Assembly (NCBI GenBank): GCA_021770615.1
Contig: JAETQR010000026.1
Location: 1-55,631 of the forward strand
Source: Lachnospiraceae bacterium
GTDB taxonomy: Bacteria; Bacillota_A; Clostridia; Lachnospirales; Lachnospiraceae
Direction of reading: 5' to 3'
DNA length: 55,631 nucleotides
Part shown: positions 42,700 through 51,539 of the stretch, piece after piece
How positions within the stretch are numbered: the stretch's first letter is position 1
Layout: each line of letters begins with the position of its first letter
The notes under the pieces: generated by a model
Database searches by the model: none
Told to the model about the DNA's origin: nothing
The model's input: the letters and a program-made list of their open reading frames with translations, nothing else
Position numbers and translations under genes: made by a program

Positions 42700-42846
42700 G
42701 TGTGAAGGAAACTACGGACTCGAATTGTCTCCTGCGGAGACATAACCTCGTCACGTAGTTTCTCGCATACTGCGCAAAGCGCAGTATGCTCTCTTCACAC
42801 TAGAAGAATGCCAAGCGAACAAGTTCGCTTTAAGTGGGCATTCTTC
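42700..42846 (+). repeat. Nested cloverleaf-like hairpin element after fabH
   Basis: Starting directly after the fabH stop, GTGTGAAG (42700-42707) pairs with 42793-42800. Inside are GAAACTACG (42708-42716) with 42754-42762, itself holding GTCTCC/GGAGAC (42727-42741), and a perfect 11-bp hairpin 42765-42775 with 42779-42789. A second element follows: GAAGAATGCC (42803-42812) with 42837-42846, enclosing AAGCGAA/TTCGCTT (42813-42830). There is no T-run after it, and tRNA features such as a CCA end or anticodon arm are not convincing. Confidence 0.75.
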
Positions 42847-42962
42847 ATTGATTATGTTCATGATGAGAGTAGCGGCAGCCCGGTGTTTTCGTCACCTGCT
42901 GTTTGTGTTGTGAGAGATAAAGCCAGAGTGAAAAAGTTCACTTTGCAGAAATGGGGGAAGCG

Positions 42963-43691
42963 ATGAAACGGATCTTGATCCTGGGAGCGTTAGAGAGTGA
43001 GATAACGTATTATCTGAAGCAGGAATGTTTTCATGATGCAGAGAAGACTGTGAGAAATGGTTTTACATTCTATGTGAAGCCGCCAGATGATACAAATCCG
43101 GCTGGTGTGGGGATCATCATTGGCCTGACGAAGATGGGAATGACGAATGCAGCGCTTGCGGCGATGACAGCGATCCATGAGTTTAGTCCGGATATGGTCA
43201 TCGATCAGGGGACGGCCGGGGCCCATGTAAAAGAGTTGAAAACCGGGGACGTGGTCATCGGCAGACAGGCGGTCAATATCCATTCCCTGGAGATGGCAAA
43301 GCGTGGTTTCGGAGAGGGAATGTGTCCGGAGGAATGGACAGGGATGGATACGGAGTATATCGATGCCGATGAGAAACTGGTTCGTCTGTTTGAAGAGAGG
43401 ATTGGGAAAGAAACGGGGACAGGCTGTGTCGTTACCGGGATACTCGGAAGCGGTGATCTGTTCAGCAAAGAAAAGGACCGTATCCTCTGGCTGCATGACA
43501 AATTCGGGAATCTCAGTGAAGATATGGAATCTTTTGCTGTGTATTCGGCATGTCGGACATGCGGGACGCCATGCGTGGCGTTACGGGTCATCTCGAACAA
43601 TGAACTGCGGGATGAAGACTATGATAAGAATACGGCGATGGAGCTGCAGAGGGTGATATGGAAGGCGTTAGCTGACTGTCTCTCTCATTAA
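42963..43691 (+). CDS. NP-I family nucleosidase (MTA/SAH nucleosidase-like)
   Basis: A 242-residue protein of the purine nucleoside phosphorylase/nucleosidase fold. Catalytic-type features are ALESEIT with Glu11, IGLTKMGMTNAALA, QGTAGA and EDMESFAVYSACRTCG with Glu189 for ribose binding. The key Asp near the C-terminus (SD in MtnN) is replaced by Asn in VISNNE (Asn212), as in futalosine-hydrolase-like proteins, so the exact substrate is open. The ATG at 42963 follows GGGGGA; an ATG four codons earlier overlaps it. It lies 31 bp before a lipoprotein gene. Confidence 0.75.
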   Translation: MKRILILGALESEITYYLKQECFHDAEKTVRNGFTFYVKPPDDTNPAGVGIIIGLTKMGMTNAALAAMTAIHEFSPDMVIDQGTAGAHVKELKTGDVVIGRQAVNIHSLEMAKRGFGEGMCPEEWTGMDTEYIDADEKLVRLFEERIGKETGTGCVVTGILGSGDLFSKEKDRILWLHDKFGNLSEDMESFAVYSACRTCGTPCVALRVISNNELRDEDYDKNTAMELQRVIWKALADCLSH

Positions 43692-43722
43692 ATAAAAAAT
43701 ATACAGAAGAGGAGATAAGAAA

Positions 43723-44781
43723 ATGAAAAGAAATATTGTATTCGTGATTGGAATGTTATTTGTGTTAATGATGTTTAGCGGCTGTGGAAAATTGGAAGAT
43801 AAGGTTACACAAAAAGAGTCAAGGATCAAGATCGGAACTTCCGTAAATTTAGTGAATTTTTTTGAGTGCGAAGAGGGGGTTATGATCGCGATAAAAGACG
43901 ACCATTCTTTTTCAATCAGTAAAACGGGTAAATATTCCGTCGATGCAGTCATACTTGAAGGTGATAAGCAGGTGGAAAAGACATATGTATTTGAAGTATA
44001 TGATGATGAGAAGCCTGTGATCGAGTGTGAGGATGCGATCACTCTCTATCAGAATGACAAGTTTGTGGCGGAAGAAAAAGCTTCCTGTACGGATAATTCC
44101 GGCGAAGAGATAAAACTACAGGTCATTGAAAATAATGTGGATACAAAAAATGCTGGTGAGTACAGTGTGAAATACCAGGCAGCGGACAGCAGTGGGAATA
44201 CAGCGGAGAAGACGGTAAATGTCACTGTAAAAAAAGTACATTCTTTTTCAGAGCGTAAAGCGCTGGTGAAGGAGATGTTAAAGAAAAAGGAGTACAACTC
44301 ACTGGAGATGGAGGTAGATAATAATAAAAAGCTTGTGTGGGTTCAGATGAAAAAAAGCTTTTCATCTGTTGAAAAAGGGAGTTATTATTATTATATTAAT
44401 CCTTATTTGTCAATATCCCAGAAAGAGAAGGTTTCGAGCATTAAGCTATTTGTAGAAGTTTTTTATCAGGATAAAAAGGATTATGTGTCCCCGAAAAACA
44501 TCTATATCCGGTCGGATAAGGGTACGATAGACACGGATCAGAACAGTGTGGATTTTGACTATGAATACTCATATGTATATTCTAATTTTTCGGATATGAG
44601 TTACTATTTTACAGAAAAAAGTGATCTTGACAAATTATGTGATCCAATATTGCAGGGATCTTCTTTAAAAATTGCCACTTATACGGACAAGAATACATTA
44701 GAATATACATGCAAGGACAAAGAAGTATCGAAAATGAGGCAGATGATGAATTTTTATAAGGAACTACAGTCACTCTTTTAA
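43723..44781 (+). CDS. Lipoprotein with bacterial Ig-like (DUF5011-type) domain
   Basis: A 352-residue lipoprotein: signal MKRNIVFVIGMLFVLMMFSG precedes Cys21. Residues about 70-170 hold an Ig-like domain (YDDEKPVIECEDAITLYQND through YQAADSSGNTAEKTVNVTVK), similar to DUF5011-type repeats of surface proteins. The remaining C-terminal 180 residues are Lys/Tyr-rich and unrecognised. It is probably an envelope anchor or binding protein. GAGGAG precedes the start. A second lipoprotein follows after 21 bp. Confidence 0.75.
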   Translation: MKRNIVFVIGMLFVLMMFSGCGKLEDKVTQKESRIKIGTSVNLVNFFECEEGVMIAIKDDHSFSISKTGKYSVDAVILEGDKQVEKTYVFEVYDDEKPVIECEDAITLYQNDKFVAEEKASCTDNSGEEIKLQVIENNVDTKNAGEYSVKYQAADSSGNTAEKTVNVTVKKVHSFSERKALVKEMLKKKEYNSLEMEVDNNKKLVWVQMKKSFSSVEKGSYYYYINPYLSISQKEKVSSIKLFVEVFYQDKKDYVSPKNIYIRSDKGTIDTDQNSVDFDYEYSYVYSNFSDMSYYFTEKSDLDKLCDPILQGSSLKIATYTDKNTLEYTCKDKEVSKMRQMMNFYKELQSLF

Positions 44782-44802
44782 ATGATGCCTGGAGGGATGT
44801 AT

Positions 44803-46287
44803 ATGGGGAGAAAAAGATTTTTTGCAGGATTTATAGCGGCAGTGATATTTTTTCTCACTGCCTGCGGAGCGTCCGGTCAGGGGACAGGAAAAGGGATAGA
44901 AGATACAGAAAGCGATCCTTCCCGTGAAACAGCTCCGTGGAGGGATTCTGCCGGATCACCGGGAGAGATCCGGCCGGAGTATGTAGATGCCTATGAATGG
45001 GATATGACGGGGATCGATCTGTTTTGTGAGGTGATGGGAGTACAAAAAGACCAGATCACGTTAAACCACAATTTTACGGATGACATTGGCCTGAGCTGTT
45101 TTGATATCGGGATCGAGGGGGATCCGGCACGCAGCGGCACATATATCATGCAGTGCTATACGGACGAGGAAGGCGTGGAGCATAAGGTCGTGAACCGTCA
45201 GCTTTCCCATAAAGAACTGGATGACAGAGGGATTCATGTACCGTTCAGCAATGATGTGCTGCTCATCTATGAAATCATGTACGACAGTGTATGGGAGAAA
45301 GACAGGGAGGGGGTGGATCCTGTGAAACCACCGATTGACGACTCCTTTGTAACATCATACAAAGAGACGAGGCTGGGGACGGATCCAATCTGGGAGGCAT
45401 ACTACGGGTATACGGATTCTGACGGATATTACAGAGTTTCTTATATCGGGGATGTGTCGGACGGATGGCGGCAGGGCATTTTTAAAAAAGGGAAATGGAA
45501 GACATGGCAGATGCCGCCGATCGCAGATGAGGGACCGGATTATTATTATTTTGGGGGAAGTGATGACCGGATCTGGTATTATGGTGAGTTATCGGATGCG
45601 ATGCTTAAAGTATATAACGAAAAATCAAAAAAGATCGTGGAGATTAATACCTCAGAGTGGGTGAAAGAAAATGGGATGAAAAATAAAAATACCGTGCAGG
45701 TCACAGCGCTGTCAGGGACAATGGCAATATTCCGGTTCAAAGATATGGAAGGCCGGGACAAATGTTTCCTTGTCGATGCGGCGACCGGAAAAATAGAACA
45801 CGAGTATGACAAACCGGTTTACGGGGAGTGTTACGGCGATTACCTTTATGAGTATTCGGGGCATGGGACAGATATCCTTAAGATCATCAACTGGAAGACG
45901 GGTGAGGTTACGGAATGCCTGGATCTGAGTGGGATCCGCGGCGAATATAAAAAAGGAGGTAATTTCGTCGGGTATAACAAATATATGAAAGAAGGATTTG
46001 GGGCGATATACAACGACGAAATCCCGGATATCGAGGCGGGAATGCAGCCGATCAGGATCTGTGTCTATGAAGGGACATTGTATCTGTCTTATTTTTCCGG
46101 CGTATACCGCTATAACCAGAAAGATAAGAGACTGGAAAAAATACTGGATGGGGATGAGCATCCGAAATTTCAGAAAATGTACGGCGATTTTGATGTGGGA
46201 AAGAATGAAACGGTTTATCTGCTCGGATTTCTCGGCGGAGGAGATGACGAGGGAGCTTGTGATTTTGTGTATATGGAAAAGAACTAA
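44803..46287 (+). CDS. Putative lipoprotein of unknown function
   Basis: A 494-residue lipoprotein: MGRKRFFAGFIAAVIFFLTA precedes Cys21 in a clear LTAC lipobox. The mature part begins with a Ser/Thr-rich linker; later segments (YYYFGGSDDRIWYYGELSDA, CYGDYLYEYSGHGTDILKI, VYEGTLYLSYFSGVYRYNQ) resemble repeated four-strand blades of a beta-propeller, which is inference. No catalytic motif is seen. The ATG at 44803 is preferred because TGGAGGG (44790-44796) is six bases ahead, while upstream ATGs overlap it. It precedes a GH43 enzyme by 18 bp. Confidence 0.7.
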   Translation: MGRKRFFAGFIAAVIFFLTACGASGQGTGKGIEDTESDPSRETAPWRDSAGSPGEIRPEYVDAYEWDMTGIDLFCEVMGVQKDQITLNHNFTDDIGLSCFDIGIEGDPARSGTYIMQCYTDEEGVEHKVVNRQLSHKELDDRGIHVPFSNDVLLIYEIMYDSVWEKDREGVDPVKPPIDDSFVTSYKETRLGTDPIWEAYYGYTDSDGYYRVSYIGDVSDGWRQGIFKKGKWKTWQMPPIADEGPDYYYFGGSDDRIWYYGELSDAMLKVYNEKSKKIVEINTSEWVKENGMKNKNTVQVTALSGTMAIFRFKDMEGRDKCFLVDAATGKIEHEYDKPVYGECYGDYLYEYSGHGTDILKIINWKTGEVTECLDLSGIRGEYKKGGNFVGYNKYMKEGFGAIYNDEIPDIEAGMQPIRICVYEGTLYLSYFSGVYRYNQKDKRLEKILDGDEHPKFQKMYGDFDVGKNETVYLLGFLGGGDDEGACDFVYMEKN

Positions 46288-46305
46288 GAAAGGAATGAGT
46301 GGATT

Positions 46306-47745
46306 ATGGCCATCGGAGAGGTAGAAAATAAAAGTGGAAAAAAGCAGGCATTGAATCCGTACCTGCCATCATGGGAATACATCCCGGACGGAGAACCTTA
46401 TGTATTTGACGGGCGGATCTATGTGTATGGTTCGCATGATTTTTACAATGGACATGTTTTTTGTCTGGGGGATTATGTGTGCTGGTCAGCTCCGGTAGAG
46501 GATCCGGGAAACTGGCGCTATGAGGGCGTTATATATGAAAAGACAGAGGACCCGTTAAACAGGGATGGGAAAATGTGTTTATATGCGCCGGATGTCACGG
46601 TGGGGCCGGACGGCAGATATTATTTGTATTATGTACTGGATCATGTATCTGTGGTCTCAGTCGCCGTCTGCGACCAGCCTGCGGGCCGGTATGAATTTTA
46701 CGGTTATGTGCACTATGAAGATGGTGTGAGGCTCGGGGAAAAAGAGGGCGACGAGCCACAGTTTGATCCGGGTGTCATGACAGAGGGCCGGAAAACATAT
46801 CTGTATACAGGGTTCTGCGGAAAGGGAGATAAGTCACGCACAGGCGCCATGGTCACTGTTTTGGCAGAGGATATGCTGACGGTGCTGGCCTCCCCTGTTC
46901 TTGTCGTTCCGGGGTGTGAATACGCAAAAGGAAGTAGTTTTGAGGGACATGAATTTTTTGAGGCTTCATCGATCCGAAAAATAGACGATACATATTATTT
47001 TATTTATTCTTCGAGCGTAATGCATGAACTGTGCTATGCGACGAGTAAAAGCCCGGTAGACGGATTTGTTTATGGAGGAGTCATCGTCAGTAACTGTGAT
47101 CTTCACATCGACTCTTATAAACCGGCCGGGATGCCTGCGGCTTATGGGGCAAACAATCACGGAAGCATTGTAGAAATAAATGGAAAGTGGTATATTTTTT
47201 ATCACCGGCACACAAATGGAAGCTGGTACAGCAGGCAGGGATGTGCAGAAGAAATCTGTATTTTGCCGGACGGCACGATCCCACAGGCAGAGATGACGTC
47301 CTGCGGACTGAACGGAGAGCCGCTGCGGGGCAGCGGGGAATATCCGGCCTATATCGCCTGCAATCTGTTTACCAGTGAGCCATCAGTCTATGTAGGAGGG
47401 AATGAGTTCCCTAAGATCATGCAGGATGGCAGGGACGGCGATGAAGAACCAGGGTATATCGCAAATATCCAGGATTCGGCCACGGCAGGATTTAAGTATT
47501 TTTCATGCGAAAATGTGACGGGGATCAGCATCACGACAAGAGGATATGCGGATGGGATTTTTGAGGTAAGGACAAAATGGGATGGGCAGGTTCTTGCGAC
47601 GATACCGATCCGGTATAGCAATGTCTGGGAAACGTATACGTCGAAGATCAATATCCCTGACGGGAAACAAGCGGTTTATCTTACCTATAGAGGAAATGGC
47701 ACGGCCAGCCTGTTGTCGTTTGAACTGCAGACAGAGGAAGGATAA
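46306..47745 (+). CDS. Glycoside hydrolase family 43 enzyme with C-terminal carbohydrate-binding region
   Basis: A 479-residue GH43-family protein, typically an arabinofuranosidase or xylosidase acting on plant polysaccharides. The five-bladed propeller has the usual acids: base Asp28 in YIPDGEPYVFDGRIYVYGSH, Asp96 in YAPDVTVGPDG and acid Glu219 in FFEASSIRKID. Residues about 340-479 look like a CBM6-type beta-sandwich (ATAGFKYFSCENVTGISITT). There is no signal peptide, so it may act in the cytoplasm on imported oligosaccharides. The substrate cannot be read. It ends the lipoprotein cluster. Confidence 0.85.
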   Translation: MAIGEVENKSGKKQALNPYLPSWEYIPDGEPYVFDGRIYVYGSHDFYNGHVFCLGDYVCWSAPVEDPGNWRYEGVIYEKTEDPLNRDGKMCLYAPDVTVGPDGRYYLYYVLDHVSVVSVAVCDQPAGRYEFYGYVHYEDGVRLGEKEGDEPQFDPGVMTEGRKTYLYTGFCGKGDKSRTGAMVTVLAEDMLTVLASPVLVVPGCEYAKGSSFEGHEFFEASSIRKIDDTYYFIYSSSVMHELCYATSKSPVDGFVYGGVIVSNCDLHIDSYKPAGMPAAYGANNHGSIVEINGKWYIFYHRHTNGSWYSRQGCAEEICILPDGTIPQAEMTSCGLNGEPLRGSGEYPAYIACNLFTSEPSVYVGGNEFPKIMQDGRDGDEEPGYIANIQDSATAGFKYFSCENVTGISITTRGYADGIFEVRTKWDGQVLATIPIRYSNVWETYTSKINIPDGKQAVYLTYRGNGTASLLSFELQTEEG

Positions 47746-47859
47746 TAAGAAAGATTCAATCGCTAAAAATTGAATTTCTTGAAAAATCCGGCTTTTATCT
47801 TTTAATATTCTGGTGTTTGTGTTAGAATATAATATATATGTAAAAAGATTGGAGTCCAA

Positions 47860-48297
47860 ATGCTTAGTGAAAAGAAATTAAAACTGATGATCCGCCTCGC
47901 AGATTATGAACAGAATGAGGGTAAGAAGGATCTGGCCAGAACCAGATATTATAAGCTTGACTATATCCGTATGCAGATATTAAAAACTCTTGTTTCGGTC
48001 ACTGTGGCAGTTTTTCTGGCATTAATGCTCGCTGGTATGTATCATATGGAATATATTATCACGAATGCACTGGAACTGGATTATGCCGGGATGGCGAGAT
48101 ATTTTATCATTATATATATATTGCTTTTGTGCCTTTTCTCTTTTGTCACGGTCAGCGTTTCATCAATTCAGTATGAGGCGTCAAAAAGCAGGGTGAAAGG
48201 CTATTATTCTACGTTGCAGGAGTTGATTGATTATTATGACAGGGAGGAGAAGGAGAATTTAGGCCGGGAAGCCGTGAAGGAGGAAAATGCCCTATGA
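47860..48297 (+). CDS. Small membrane protein upstream of cdaA
   Basis: A 145-residue protein with two central transmembrane segments (about residues 44-62 and 74-105) flanked by charged helices (ADYEQNEGKKDLARTRYYKL at the start, LIDYYDREEKENLGREAVK at the end). No family was recognised. It is the first gene of the c-di-AMP operon and overlaps the next gene by 4 bp (ATGA), so translation is coupled. GGAG precedes its ATG. It may be a partner of the next membrane protein; this is inference. Confidence 0.65.
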   Translation: MLSEKKLKLMIRLADYEQNEGKKDLARTRYYKLDYIRMQILKTLVSVTVAVFLALMLAGMYHMEYIITNALELDYAGMARYFIIIYILLLCLFSFVTVSVSSIQYEASKSRVKGYYSTLQELIDYYDREEKENLGREAVKEENAL

Positions 48298-49307
48298 TGA
48301 TGGCGCTGCTGGTAATAAAGACCAGAATAAAAGATTTATATGAAAAGCATTATAAGGTACTCCGGCCAATGCTTAAGATACTTATTTCGGCGGGGGTTCT
48401 GGGTAGTATCCTGTATGAGTTTCCGTTTAGTCCTGAGATGAGATATTACGCAGTTCCTCTTGTTATTGTGCTCTCATTGTTTTGTGGTTTTATTCCGGAT
48501 ATGGCAGTGTTATGCGTTGCTGTAGCGGCCATGATCGCTGAGGTGGCATCAGCATCCATCATTTCAGCGGTTGCACTTTTTATTTTTGTCGTTATTTATT
48601 TTTTGCTGTTTGGAAGGTTTGCGGACAGGCAGAGTTACATTGTTTTTTTGATTCCGGTCCTGTGGGAGATGAATCTTGCTTATACGGTTCCTGTCATTGC
48701 TGCCCTGTTTTTTACGCCTGCTATGATACCTGCCTGTGTCGTCGGTATATTGATACGATATTTTCTTGCCGGGGTGAAGCAGTATTTTTTGATTTCCCAG
48801 AGTGCGGTAGACACAGGAAATACGATGGCAGGACTTCAGTATATTTTTGATTATATCGCAAAAAACAGGGAAATGGTCATGTATATGCTGACATTTTCGG
48901 TCGCGTATTTACTGGTATTTGCGGTGAGAAAGGGAAGGTATAATCATGCGTCCCAGATCGGGATTTTTGTGGGACTGGTGGTCTGCATGGCAGGTGTGAT
49001 CTCCGGGGATATTTTCTGGTCAGTGGACACAGATATAAAGAGACTTCTTCTGGGAGTGACAGCGTCTGCTTTGATCGCTTATATCGTACAGTTTTTCCGT
49101 ATGAGCCTTGATTATACCGGAATCCGTAAGCTTCAGTTTGAAGATGACGAGTATTTTTATTATGTGAAGGCGGTACCGAAATTAAAGGTAACAGTGGTTG
49201 ATAAGACGGTTACCAGAATTGAGGAAGAAAAGGACAAGGATGTTTTGGATCTGAAGGATGAGATCGAGAAAGTTCTCGGGGAGGATCTGGGACAGGATAT
49301 AAAATAA
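48294..49307 (+). CDS. Polytopic membrane protein of the cda operon
   Basis: A 337-residue integral membrane protein with about eight or nine helices in the first 270 residues and a cytoplasmic C-terminal tail (DYTGIRKLQFEDDEYFYYVK, then a coiled, acidic end with DVLDLKDEIEKVLGEDLG). No family name is certain. Its genomic position, directly upstream of cdaA and coupled to the small membrane protein, suggests a role in c-di-AMP control or wall homeostasis, but that rests on context only. Confidence 0.65.
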   Translation: MMMALLVIKTRIKDLYEKHYKVLRPMLKILISAGVLGSILYEFPFSPEMRYYAVPLVIVLSLFCGFIPDMAVLCVAVAAMIAEVASASIISAVALFIFVVIYFLLFGRFADRQSYIVFLIPVLWEMNLAYTVPVIAALFFTPAMIPACVVGILIRYFLAGVKQYFLISQSAVDTGNTMAGLQYIFDYIAKNREMVMYMLTFSVAYLLVFAVRKGRYNHASQIGIFVGLVVCMAGVISGDIFWSVDTDIKRLLLGVTASALIAYIVQFFRMSLDYTGIRKLQFEDDEYFYYVKAVPKLKVTVVDKTVTRIEEEKDKDVLDLKDEIEKVLGEDLGQDIK

Positions 49308-49375
49308 ATGAATGGTTTTCAGGGTATGCTTTTTTGAGAGGCCTTTTAATATATTTTGCACAGGAGTTGAGCAGT

Positions 49376-50242
49376 ATGGAGACGATACGCACATTTTTCA
49401 GGGATTATGTGGCATGGCTTACGATGCCGAATATTAATATTATAGATATCATAGAAATCATAATCATTGCGTTTGCGGTTTATCAGATCATTATATGGAT
49501 CAAAGATACCCGGGCATGGGTGCTTATGAAGGGAATCATCGTTCTTTTTGTTGTATGGCTCATTGCGGTGATCCTTGGGATGAATGTGCTGCTATGGATT
49601 TTCCAGAACGCGATGGTCATCGGGATCACTGCGATCGTCATCATTTTCCAGCCGGAGTTCCGCAATGCTCTTGAGCAGCTGGGAAGGAAATCTTTTTCTT
49701 CCATATCTCCGTTTGAGGATAGTAAGGCAAAGTATGAACGGTATTCAGACCGGAGCATACAGGGAATCGTAAAAGCGGTTTACGAGATGGCAAAGGTGAA
49801 GACCGGGGCTCTGATCGTGGTGGAAAAGGATATTCAGTGTCGTGAGTTTGAGCGTACCGGGATTCCGATCGATGCAGAGATCAGCAGCCAGCTGCTTATC
49901 AATATTTTTGAGCACAATACTCCGCTCCATGACGGTGCGGTGATCCTGCGTGATAACCGGGTCGTGTCTGCGACGTGTTATCTTCCGTTGTCAGACAATC
50001 TGGAACTGAGTAAGGATCTTGGAACCAGACACCGTGCGAGCCTTGGGGTAAGTGAGGTATCAGATTCACTTACGATCGTTGTGTCAGAAGAGACGGGGAT
50101 CGTCTCTGTGGCTACAGAAGGAAAATTAAGACGGAGAGTAGATGCAGATGCATTGACACAGATGCTGAACAGGGTATCCCGGAAAGCATCGGATAGTTCC
50201 CGGAAAAAATGGTGGAGGGGGCGTAAGAAAAATGAAAAATAA
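49376..50242 (+). CDS. cdaA: Diadenylate cyclase CdaA
   Basis: A 288-residue CdaA/YbbP enzyme that makes cyclic di-AMP from ATP. Three N-terminal helices (about 25-105) anchor it to the membrane; the DisA_N catalytic domain (about 110-260) carries the signatures HDGAVIL (Asp186-Gly187-Ala188) and RHRASLG (Arg218-His219-Arg220). The ATG at 49376 follows AGGAG by eight or nine bases; a longer frame to 49334 would run through the preceding intergenic DNA. It overlaps cdaR by 11 bp, so the pair is coupled. Confidence 0.94.
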   Translation: METIRTFFRDYVAWLTMPNINIIDIIEIIIIAFAVYQIIIWIKDTRAWVLMKGIIVLFVVWLIAVILGMNVLLWIFQNAMVIGITAIVIIFQPEFRNALEQLGRKSFSSISPFEDSKAKYERYSDRSIQGIVKAVYEMAKVKTGALIVVEKDIQCREFERTGIPIDAEISSQLLINIFEHNTPLHDGAVILRDNRVVSATCYLPLSDNLELSKDLGTRHRASLGVSEVSDSLTIVVSEETGIVSVATEGKLRRRVDADALTQMLNRVSRKASDSSRKKWWRGRKKNEK

Positions 50243-51506
50243 GCTGATGAAAAATTTTGCGATCAAGATTTTATCTGTTATCGTGGCATTTATTATCTGG
50301 CTGGTCATCATAAATATCACAGATCCGACGATTACAAAGAGTTTTACCGAAATTCCGGTGGAAATACTTAATGAAAATGTGATCACATCTTCTGATCAGG
50401 TCTATGAGGTAGAAGAGGGAGATACAGTAGACGTTACGGTGAAGGGAAAACGAAGTCTGATCGAGGATATCACAGAGGAAGATTTTTATGCCAGTGCAGA
50501 CCTCAGTAAGCTTTCTACGGTAAATACGGCCGGAATACAGGTGAGATTGAATAAATTTGCAAAAGAGAACATCGAACTTGACTGGAACAACGAGGTTCTC
50601 AGGATTTCTCTGGAAGAAAGGAGCAGCCAGCAATTTAAGGTACAGATCACTGCTGAAGGTGAGTTGGCAGATAACTATGTTCTGGGGGAGATCACGACGC
50701 AGCCCAATATGATCGAAGTGTCCGGGGGCAAGTCCAAGATAAAGAGAATTGCCAGTATCGGTGCGCAGATACAGTTAAAAGGACAGAGTGATAACTTTCA
50801 GGCGGATGTGACACCGATCCTGTATGATAGTGACAAGGATGTTATCGACAGTACCAATGTTACATTCAGCAAGGACAAAGTACATGTAAATGTTCAGGTT
50901 CTGCCATCTAAGACGGTTCCTGTTTATGTCGATGTGACAGGGACGCCGGCGGAGGGATATACTCATATTCAGACAGATTATAAACCGGACAGCGTCATGG
51001 TTTCAGGTTCCAGGGCAGACCTTGAAAAACTCAAATCAATTACGATCCCGATCAATATCGAGGGGGCAAAAGAAGACGTTGAGCAGGAGGCAGATCTTAC
51101 GAGGTATCTCGGTTCGGCCTATAAGCTTGCGGATGAGTTTACGACTGTCTCCATCCGGTGTGTGATTGAGAAGAATGGAAAGAGGACATTTTCTTTTGTG
51201 AACTCGGATATCAATCTGAAGAATCTGCCTTCTGATCTGAATTTTAGTTATGTCGATGAAAATGAGCGGCATAATATTACGATAACAGGTGGGGAAGAGG
51301 ATCTCAAAAATGTTACGCTTACCAGTCTCGGTGCATCGATCGATGTAAGCGGACTGCCGGCAGGAAGACATATGGTAGAGGTGAGCTTTGACCTGCCGGA
51401 AAATCTTAAGCTAAAATCCAAAGTGAGGGTGGAAGTCCTACTTACGCAGTCGGATGGAGAACAGCCAGAACCGACTGCTCCGCCGACTGCGGATTCGGAG
51501 GAATGA
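50232..51506 (+). CDS. cdaR: CdaA regulator CdaR (YbbR-like)
   Basis: A 424-residue protein with an N-terminal membrane anchor (VIVAFIIWLVIINITDPTIT) and about four extracellular YbbR repeats; VPVYVDVTGTPAEGYTHIQT and the VTVKGKRSLIEDI and VMVSGSRADLEKL turns are typical. In Bacillus and Listeria, CdaR modulates CdaA activity. The C-terminus ends with a Pro/Glu/Thr-rich tail. Its start ATG 50232 lies within the end of cdaA behind GGAGGGGG. leuA follows after 33 bp. Confidence 0.9.
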   Translation: MKNKLMKNFAIKILSVIVAFIIWLVIINITDPTITKSFTEIPVEILNENVITSSDQVYEVEEGDTVDVTVKGKRSLIEDITEEDFYASADLSKLSTVNTAGIQVRLNKFAKENIELDWNNEVLRISLEERSSQQFKVQITAEGELADNYVLGEITTQPNMIEVSGGKSKIKRIASIGAQIQLKGQSDNFQADVTPILYDSDKDVIDSTNVTFSKDKVHVNVQVLPSKTVPVYVDVTGTPAEGYTHIQTDYKPDSVMVSGSRADLEKLKSITIPINIEGAKEDVEQEADLTRYLGSAYKLADEFTTVSIRCVIEKNGKRTFSFVNSDINLKNLPSDLNFSYVDENERHNITITGGEEDLKNVTLTSLGASIDVSGLPAGRHMVEVSFDLPENLKLKSKVRVEVLLTQSDGEQPEPTAPPTADSEE

Positions 51507-51539
51507 TTTAGAAAATGTTTTAAGAGAGGGGAAAAGGAT

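Noticed and set aside
42700..42800. The cloverleaf-like element as a tRNA
   Set aside because: Arm lengths, loop sequences and the lack of a T-loop motif or CCA end do not fit a tRNA.
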